A stretch of DNA of 64,000 nt from assembly GCF_014205225.1 (NCBI RefSeq), contig NZ_JACHNB010000001.1, positions 9,219,501-9,283,500 of the forward strand, in the 5' to 3' direction. Each line of letters starts with the position of its first letter. The stretch's first letter is position 1. The notes under the pieces were generated by a model. The model saw nothing but the letters and a program-made list of their open reading frames with translations. It was not told where the DNA came from and did no database searches. The position numbers and the translations under genes are program-made. This stretch comes from Actinoplanes octamycinicus. GTDB taxonomy: Bacteria; Actinomycetota; Actinomycetes; Mycobacteriales; Micromonosporaceae. Positions 58,930 through 64,000 of this stretch are shown here, piece after piece.

Positions 58930-58961
58930 GATGCCGGGCCCCGAGGACGGGGCCCGGCATC
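58930..58961. terminator. Bidirectional hairpin terminator
   Basis: GATGCCGGGCCCCG (58930-58943) pairs perfectly with CGGGGCCCGGCATC (58948-58961) between the small acidic protein gene and the end of the exporter gene on the other strand. Confidence 0.85.
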
Positions 58962-58979
58962 ACGCGGGCGCGGGGTGGG

Positions 58980-60431
58980 TCAGGCCTCGACCGGGGTGAG
59001 CTCCGGCAGGGCCGCGGGGGCCGGGGCCGGGGTGGTCGCGCGCTTGGCCGGGACCAGCAGGGCGACCAGGAAGGCGGCGGCGCTGGCGACGGCGAGCAGC
59101 AGGAACGCCTCGGTGTAGCCGGACTCGGCGGGCAGACCCTGCGGGCCGGGGTGGCCGGTCACCACGGAACTGACGATCGCCGTGCCGATCGAGGCGCCGA
59201 TCGTACGGATATTGGTGTTCATGCCGCTCGCCGTGCCGGTCTGATGCCTCGGGACGCTCTGCACGATCAGGTTGATCATCGAGGAGTAGAGCAGGCCGAG
59301 GCCGATGCCGAAGACCGCGCCGGTGACGGCGACGACGGCCCGGCTGTCGTGGGCGAGGGCGAGGCTGAGCGCGCCGGCCGTGCCGAGGCCGGCGCCGATC
59401 AGCAGCTGGGCCTTGTTGCCGACCCAGCGGGTGAGCGGTCCGCTGATCGAGCCGGACACCGCCATGGTCACCATCATCGGCAGCATCAGCAGCCCGGCCG
59501 TGGTCACGCTGGCGCCGAAGCCGTAGCCGGTGCTCGACGGGACCTGCATGAGCTGCGGCAGGAAGGCGAAGACGCCGAACATCGCGGCGCCGAACAGCAG
59601 CGAGACCAGGTTGGTGGTCCAGACCGCGGGCAGGCGCATCATCCGCATGTCGATCAGCGGCTCGGCGGAGCGCAGCTCGCTCACCATCCAGCCGGCGAAG
59701 AAGACCACGGCCAGAGCGAACAACCCGACGGTACGGCCGGTGGTCCAGCCCCAGGTCGCGCCCTTGCTCAGCGGCAGAAGCAGGGCGACCAGCCAGCCGG
59801 CCAGCAGCACCGCGGAGAGCCAGTTGATCCGGCCGCGCGGGCCGGGCGGGGACGCCGGGATCACCCGCCAGGCGACCACGGCGACCAGGGTGACGGCGAC
59901 CATCGGGATCCAGAACAGCCAGCGCCAGTCGAGCCAGCCGACGATCGGGCCGGCCAGCACGATGCCGAGGCCGCTGCCGCTGGCGATGACCGCGGCGAGG
60001 ACGCCGATCGCGGAGGACACCCGGTGCGGCGGGTAGACGTCGCGGATGATGCCGAAGGAGACCGGGAAGACGGCGGCGCCGAGGCCCTGCACGACACGGG
60101 CGACGATGAGCACGGTCACGGTCGGGGCGATCGCGGCGAGCAGGCAGCCCAGCGCGATGGCGCCGAGCGCGACCAGCAGGGTGCGGTCCTTGCCGATGGT
60201 GTCGGCGATCCGGCCCATCAGTGGGGTGGCCACCGATGCGGCGAGCAGCCAGGCGGTCAGCACCCAGGTGACCGTGCCGGCGGTGGTGTGCAGGTCCTGC
60301 TGGATGGTCGGCAGGACCGGGGTGACCAGGGACTGCATGAGGGCGAACGCGGCGGCGGCCGCGGCCAGCACCGCGAAGGTCACGCGCGGCGCCGGCTGAC
60401 GGTCCGAGGTCGCCTGATAAAGTCGAGGCAT
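58980..60431 (-). CDS. DHA2-like MFS exporter
   Basis: A 483-residue transporter with 14 membrane helices: LMQSLVTPVLPTIQQDLHTT, GRIADTIGKDRTLL (motif A), VARVVQGLGAAVFPVSFGII and SGSGLGIVLAGPIVGWLDWR (motif C). Drug efflux is the family role. It is divergent from a TetR gene; dyads at 60433-60459 sit between them. Confidence 0.9.
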   Translation of the reverse strand: MPRLYQATSDRQPAPRVTFAVLAAAAAAFALMQSLVTPVLPTIQQDLHTTAGTVTWVLTAWLLAASVATPLMGRIADTIGKDRTLLVALGAIALGCLLAAIAPTVTVLIVARVVQGLGAAVFPVSFGIIRDVYPPHRVSSAIGVLAAVIASGSGLGIVLAGPIVGWLDWRWLFWIPMVAVTLVAVVAWRVIPASPPGPRGRINWLSAVLLAGWLVALLLPLSKGATWGWTTGRTVGLFALAVVFFAGWMVSELRSAEPLIDMRMMRLPAVWTTNLVSLLFGAAMFGVFAFLPQLMQVPSSTGYGFGASVTTAGLLMLPMMVTMAVSGSISGPLTRWVGNKAQLLIGAGLGTAGALSLALAHDSRAVVAVTGAVFGIGLGLLYSSMINLIVQSVPRHQTGTASGMNTNIRTIGASIGTAIVSSVVTGHPGPQGLPAESGYTEAFLLLAVASAAAFLVALLVPAKRATTPAPAPAALPELTPVEA

Positions 60432-60432
60432 G

Positions 60433-60459
60433 CCTCCAGATTAGTGGAGGGTGCCCTCC
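60433..60459. promoter_or_regulatory. Overlapping dyads between the exporter and its TetR gene
   Basis: CCTCCA (60433-60438) pairs with TGGAGG (60445-60450), and GGAGGG (60446-60451) pairs with CCCTCC (60454-60459). The shared middle segment suggests two overlapping TetR sites close to the exporter start. Confidence 0.5.
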
Positions 60460-60504
60460 GGTTCGCAAGCGGTTTTCTCCGGGGGCCGTGTGAGGAGGGT
60501 CTCC

Positions 60505-61089
60505 ATGCCTGATGTGCCAGTCGCGGTGCGTCGTCCGCAGCGGGCGGACGCGCGGCGCAACTTCGACGCGCTGCTCGCCGCCGCCCGGGACACCTTCGCG
60601 GAGCAGAGCACCGACGCGTCGCTGGAGGAGATCGCCCGGCGGGCCGGCGTCGGCATCGGCACGCTGTACCGGAACTTCCCGACCCGGCGGGACCTGTTCG
60701 AGGCGGTCTACGTCGAGGAGATCGCCCAGCTCAGCGCGGCCGCCGAGGCGGTGGCGGCGCAGCCACCGTGGGAGGCGCTGCGCGCCTGGCTGGAGCGGTT
60801 CGTGGGCTACGTGGTGACCAAGCGCGCGGTGATCGACGCGCTGAACCGGGAGTCCGAGCTGTTCCAGGCGTGCCGGGTGACCATGTACGCGGCCGGCGAG
60901 CCGCTGATGGAGCGCGCCCGCGCGGCCGGCGAGGTCCGGCCGGACGCCAGCTTCGACGACGTGCTGCGGATGATCTCCGGGCTGGTGTCCGGCGCGTTCG
61001 TCGACGAGGCGCAGCGGGACCGGGTGCTGACCTTCGCGCTCGACGGCATCCGCGCGGGCCACCGAAAAAGCGCTGACCTGGACAGTTGA
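60505..61089 (+). CDS. TetR-family regulator
   Basis: A 194-residue protein: RRNFDALLAAARDTFAEQST, DASLEEIARRAGVGIGTLYRNF, then PTRRDLFEAVYVEE. The C-terminal half (ALRAWLERFVGYVVTKRAVI, MISGLVSGAFVDEAQRDRVL) is of the SbtR-like TetR_C type. ATG 60505 has GAGGAGG 6 nt upstream; the frame open to 60451 has none. Divergent from the DHA2 exporter, which it presumably represses. Confidence 0.9.
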   Translation: MPDVPVAVRRPQRADARRNFDALLAAARDTFAEQSTDASLEEIARRAGVGIGTLYRNFPTRRDLFEAVYVEEIAQLSAAAEAVAAQPPWEALRAWLERFVGYVVTKRAVIDALNRESELFQACRVTMYAAGEPLMERARAAGEVRPDASFDDVLRMISGLVSGAFVDEAQRDRVLTFALDGIRAGHRKSADLDS

Positions 61090-61465
61090 GGAAGCCCCGG
61101 CAACCCGGGCGCGAGGAGGCCGGGGCCGGCAACGAGCCGCGCGACGCCGCCGCCCTGGCGATCTGACCAGCCAGCCTGTCGATGCCGCTCGCTGCCGCAT
61201 CGGTTTTCCACACCAGCATCTTGTCCACAGGACAGCCGCGTGTGGCCGCGATGCTGCGCCACACTGTCTTCGGGCGGCTCCCCCTGGGAGGGCGGGAAAC
61301 GGGCGGGCGGGAAACGGGCGGGCGGGAAACGGGCGGGCGGGAAGCGGGCGGAAACGGGCGGTCAGGGGCCGGGACCGGGCAGCCGGAGAACGAGCGAGCG
61401 AGGAGTGCGCCTCACCAAGGCGACGAGGCCGCCCCAGATGGGACGGCCTCGTGAGTCTGCGCTGG
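61090..61465. other. Intergenic region with 15-bp tandem repeat and a terminator
   Basis: GGCGGGAAAC starts at 61291, 61306 and 61321, with a variant at 61336: a 15-bp period over four copies. At 61423-61452 ACGAGGCCG pairs with CGGCCTCGT, the likely terminator of the minus-strand lysoplasmalogenase gene. A short low-GC patch at 61195-61225 (TCGGTTTTCCACACCAGC) is the only other point of note. Confidence 0.65.
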
Positions 61466-62077
61466 TCAGGCGCTTTGGGCGTACGCCAAATCGGGTTTTC
61501 TGGTGGTGGTCTGGAAGCCGGTGGTGATCAGGTAGAGGGCCGCGGCGTAGGTGGTCATGATCAGGACGCCGGAGGCGGGGACGTGGAGGCCGGCGGCGCC
61601 GGCGCCGATCATCAGGTCGGAGATCAGGAAGAGGGCGCCGCCGAGCGCGGTGCGGCGGGAGACGCCGACGGCGGCGGCGGCCATCGCGGCGAGGGCCAGG
61701 CTGTAGATCAGGATCGGGACGCGGAGCGTGCCGAGCCGGGACCAGAGCAGGGCGTTCACCGCGGCCCAGAGGACCGCGTAGGCGGCGAAGGCGGCGACCC
61801 GCGGGCGGGCGCGGCGCAGGAACGCGGTGAGGAAGCAGAGCTGGGCGCCGAGGAAGCAGGCCATCCCGGCCAGGAACGCCGGGGTGCCGTCGAGCAGCAG
61901 GGCGACGTCGCCGAGGAAGGCGAAGGCCAGGCCGGCGCTCAGCCGGTTGCGCTCCGCGACGTACCCGATCAGCAGCGGCGCGAGCAGCGGTTTCGTCACC
62001 CACTGCAGGGCGGTCCAGTCGGCCGCCACCGCGATCACCTCGAGGATCGCGACGGCGATGAAGATCTTCAGTTTCAT
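61466..62077 (-). CDS. Lysoplasmalogenase (YhhN/TMEM86 family)
   Basis: A 203-residue membrane protein with eight helices and the YhhN pattern: TKPLLAPLLIGYVAERNR, AFLGDVALLLDGTPAFLAGM (the conserved GD), and ALFLISDLMIGAG (the second conserved Asp). The family hydrolyses the vinyl-ether bond of lysoplasmalogens. It shares ATGA (62074-62077) with the hydroxylase gene upstream, so it is the third gene of a FadR-hydroxylase-YhhN operon. Confidence 0.87.
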   Translation of the reverse strand: MKLKIFIAVAILEVIAVAADWTALQWVTKPLLAPLLIGYVAERNRLSAGLAFAFLGDVALLLDGTPAFLAGMACFLGAQLCFLTAFLRRARPRVAAFAAYAVLWAAVNALLWSRLGTLRVPILIYSLALAAMAAAAVGVSRRTALGGALFLISDLMIGAGAAGLHVPASGVLIMTTYAAALYLITTGFQTTTRKPDLAYAQSA

Positions 62078-62901
62078 CCGGCCGGCTGCCAGCCGGGACG
62101 GCCGAAGACGTAGCCGAGGCGGGCCCGCCAGGAGGTGGCGGTGCGCAGGTCACGCCAGATCGCGGCGTACTCGTGGGTGGCCACCTTGAGCGGGTTGTAG
62201 GTGGTGATGTTCGTGGTCAGGCCGTACTTCACCGGCTCGCCCTCCGGCTCGAAGCTGCGGAACATCCGGTCCCAGACGATCAGGATGCCGCCGTAGTTGC
62301 GGTCCAGGTAGGGGTCGTTGGAGCCGTGGTGCACCCGGTGGTGCGACGGGGTGTTGAAGAACCACTCGATCGGCCGGGGCAGCCGGTCGATCCGCTCGGT
62401 GTGCAGGAAGAACTGGTAGGCCAGGCTGATCGACTGCTGCAGGAAGATCATCCACGGCGGGAGGCCGAGCAGGGCCAGGGGCAGCCAGAACGGCAGCGAC
62501 GTCATCGGGGTCCAGCTCTGCCGCAGCGCGGTGGACAGGTTGTAGAACTGGCTGGAGTGGTGCACCACGTGGCTGGCCCAGAGCACCCGCACCTCGTGGT
62601 GCAGCCGGTGGAACCAGTAGTACGCGAGGTCGTCGGCGAAGAACAGCAGCACCCAGACCCACCAGTGGTGCGGGTCCAGCTTGAACGGGCTGAGCACGTA
62701 GAGCCCGGCGTAGACGACGGCGGTGAACAGCTTCCACGGGAAACCGATCACCTGGCTGCCGGCGCCCATGGTGAGGCTGGTCGCGGTGTCGCGGGCCTCG
62801 TAGCCACGCTCCTCGTCGTCGGGCAGGAAGCGGTAGGACAGCACCTCCATGACGATCAGCAGCAGGAAGGCCGGGACGGCGTAGAGGACGGCGGGGATCA
62901 T
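62074..62901 (-). CDS. Fatty acid hydroxylase/sterol desaturase family, alkylglycerol monooxygenase-like
   Basis: A 275-residue di-iron membrane enzyme. The histidine clusters are H98-R-L-H101-H102, H111-V-V-H114-H115, H167 and H187-H188-R-V-H191-H192. Cluster spacing and the phrases YWFHRLHHEV and HHRVHHGSNDPYLDRNYGG match alkylglycerol monooxygenases and related hydroxylases. Start ATG 62901 overlaps the regulator gene by ATGA (62898-62901). With YhhN next to it, cleavage or oxidation of ether lipids is the likely joint task; the exact substrate is inferred. Confidence 0.87.
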   Translation of the reverse strand: MIPAVLYAVPAFLLLIVMEVLSYRFLPDDEERGYEARDTATSLTMGAGSQVIGFPWKLFTAVVYAGLYVLSPFKLDPHHWWVWVLLFFADDLAYYWFHRLHHEVRVLWASHVVHHSSQFYNLSTALRQSWTPMTSLPFWLPLALLGLPPWMIFLQQSISLAYQFFLHTERIDRLPRPIEWFFNTPSHHRVHHGSNDPYLDRNYGGILIVWDRMFRSFEPEGEPVKYGLTTNITTYNPLKVATHEYAAIWRDLRTATSWRARLGYVFGRPGWQPAG

Positions 62902-63593
62902 CGGACGGTCTCCTTCGCTTGCAGGAGGCCGCGCGCGGCCGCTTCGGCCTCGGCGGCGGCGCCGGCCTCGATCAGGGCGGCGAGCTTGCGGTGGGCGGCC
63001 ACATTCAAGATCTCTTCGGTACGCAGGTGGGGCGGCACCTGCCCGACCGCCAGCGTCCCGGCGGTGAGGCTGTTGAAGGCCAGCAGGTACGCGATGTTCC
63101 CGGAGCCCTCGATGATCCGCCGCCACAGGGCGAGGTCGGCGAGCCGCATCGCGGCCAGGTCGGGAACCGCCGCGGCGTAGGCCTCGACGGCGTCGCTCAC
63201 CCGCCGTTTCGCCTCCGGGGTGGCCCGCTCGGCGCAGAGCCGGGCGGCGTCGGCGCCGACGCAGGCGCGCATCTCCATCACGTCGCGGGCCAGGGTCTCG
63301 ACCGGCAGCACGTCCTCGGCCGCGGTGAGCGCCATGGCCAGGTCGAGCCCGGCGGTGGCCCGCCAGTCGAGCACCCGGGTGGCGCCGCCCTGGCTGACCT
63401 TGACCAGCCCGAGCTGCTGCAACCGGCGCAGCGCCTCACGAATCGCGTGCCGGTTGACCTCGAAGGTCGCGGCCAGCTCGCGCTCGCTGGGCAGCGCGTC
63501 GCCGGCTGGGTAGCGGCCGGCCAGGATGGCGTCGCGCAGCTGCCCGAACACGTGGTCGGAGACGGACTGGCGTGGTGCGGGATCGAAATCCAT
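62898..63593 (-). CDS. FadR-subfamily GntR regulator
   Basis: A 231-residue protein: winged helix VFGQLRDAILAGRYPAGDAL, PSERELAATFEVNRHAIREALRR, then an FCD effector domain of helices with MEMRACVGADAARLCAERAT and LADLALWRRIIEGSGN (metal-site region D-x3-H is changed to D-x3-W). First gene of the ether-lipid operon and probably its own regulator. ATG 63593 is used; a GTG at 63617 is open. Confidence 0.87.
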   Translation of the reverse strand: MDFDPAPRQSVSDHVFGQLRDAILAGRYPAGDALPSERELAATFEVNRHAIREALRRLQQLGLVKVSQGGATRVLDWRATAGLDLAMALTAAEDVLPVETLARDVMEMRACVGADAARLCAERATPEAKRRVSDAVEAYAAAVPDLAAMRLADLALWRRIIEGSGNIAYLLAFNSLTAGTLAVGQVPPHLRTEEILNVAAHRKLAALIEAGAAAEAEAAARGLLQAKETVR

Positions 63594-63690
63594 GAGCGGC
63601 AGTGTGCCCCGCAACACATCAACCCGTCAACTGGTTGGACCAGTAGCGGCACAAGAAAGCCGGGACGTCGCCGCCCCAGCTTGCGCTACG

Positions 63691-64000
63691 TCAGCGGCGC
63701 CCGAAGAACCGGCGCCACCCGCTGGGCCTCGGCTCCGGCTGAACCGGCTCCGGCGCCGCGTCCTCGTCGTCGCCCTCGTCCTCGCTCTGCCGCAGCACGG
63801 CCTGGGCCAGCGCCTTCTCCCCCTCGACCGCGCCCGGCGTGACCAGCATCAGGTGCGCCAGCGAGGTCCAGATCATCACCGGCCGGGGCGCCTCGGTCGC
63901 CGCGACCAGCCGGTCGCGGACCAGGACGCGGACCTCGTCGCGCAGCGCCGGCTCCCGGTACGCCGCGGTGACCAGGGCGAACAGCGCCGCGTCGGAGACC
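63691..64000 (-). CDS. C-terminal part of a hypothetical protein, cut by the window edge
   Basis: An open frame from the right edge gives 102 residues: a helical part (VSDAALFALVTAAYREPALR, RVLVRDRLVAATEAPRPVMM, SLAHLMLVTPGAVEGEKALA) followed by an acidic-proline stretch and the basic end GWRRFFGRR. No family can be named from this fragment. Confidence 0.6.
   Translation of the reverse strand, partial: VSDAALFALVTAAYREPALRDEVRVLVRDRLVAATEAPRPVMIWTSLAHLMLVTPGAVEGEKALAQAVLRQSEDEGDDEDAAPEPVQPEPRPSGWRRFFGRR

Overview
The window is 64 kb of very GC-rich DNA with actinobacterial gene style: frequent GTG starts, ATGA start/stop overlaps, lipoproteins, DHA2-family exporters with TetR regulators, and IclR-controlled glycerol genes. 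The overall set (CBM20 amylase, FemAB-like acyltransferases, lysoplasmalogenase) suggests a soil actinomycete, most likely Micromonosporaceae (Actinoplanes-like). That placement is inference from gene content, not from a marker gene. I see no integrase, transposase, prophage or CRISPR array.

Layout. 0-4.4 kb: tail of a GntR regulator, an SRPBCC protein, a flavoprotein/ferredoxin pair and a CDP-alcohol phosphatidyltransferase. 4.4-8.4 kb: a secreted alpha-amylase, a TetR regulator and two intergenic regions full of tandem and inverted repeats. 8.4-14.8 kb: a glycerol locus, with glpF-glpK-glpD on the minus strand divergent from an IclR (GylR-like) regulator and a second glpK. 14.8-19.8 kb: small housekeeping and envelope genes. 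19.8-31.6 kb: an exopolysaccharide (EPS) operon holding a deacetylase, sugar aminotransferase, glycosyltransferase, Wzz-type ATPase, flippase, polymerase, exported helical-barrel protein, and two FemAB-like acyltransferases around a flavin hydroxylase. 31.6-35.8 kb: a 1153-residue helical-repeat protein followed by a 92-bp tandem array of hairpins. 35.8-44 kb: a TetR/DHA2 exporter pair, formaldehyde dehydrogenase, beta-propeller protein, cyclooxygenase-like heme protein and a permease. 44-50 kb: a second EPS locus (initiating sugar transferase, nucleotide-sugar dehydrogenase, CapD-like enzyme, divergent glycosyltransferase, VanZ, LuxR regulator). 51-56 kb: a DHA2 exporter, CPBP protease and an EF-G paralogue.

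56.5-58.35 kb holds the most striking feature: 20 tRNA genes packed head to tail on the minus strand with spacers of 0-30 nt (one of 122 nt). Several are structurally atypical: C33 in tRNA-Gly(GCC) and tRNA-Ala(GGC), a class-I tRNA carrying a Leu CAG anticodon, and a CAT tRNA with a stunted D-arm. Upstream of the array lie a promoter, a 49-codon ORF ending in Trp-Trp, and a strong intrinsic terminator only 20 nt before tRNA-Trp. A 16-bp inverted repeat brackets 18 of the 20 genes.

58.7-64 kb: a small acidic protein, a third DHA2 exporter with a TetR regulator, and a three-gene operon (FadR-type regulator, alkylglycerol monooxygenase-like enzyme, lysoplasmalogenase) that looks like ether-lipid catabolism.

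The two EPS loci appear to work together. A bipartite promoter-region element (GTGAATGATCCTC, ten bases, TGACA..TGC.ACT) occurs before the operon at 19.9 kb and before the glycosyltransferase at 48.4 kb. A version sharing the 15-mer TGACAATTGCTACTG lies upstream of the CapD-like gene. Dehydratase plus aminotransferase plus dehydrogenase would supply amino- and acidic sugars for one polymer.
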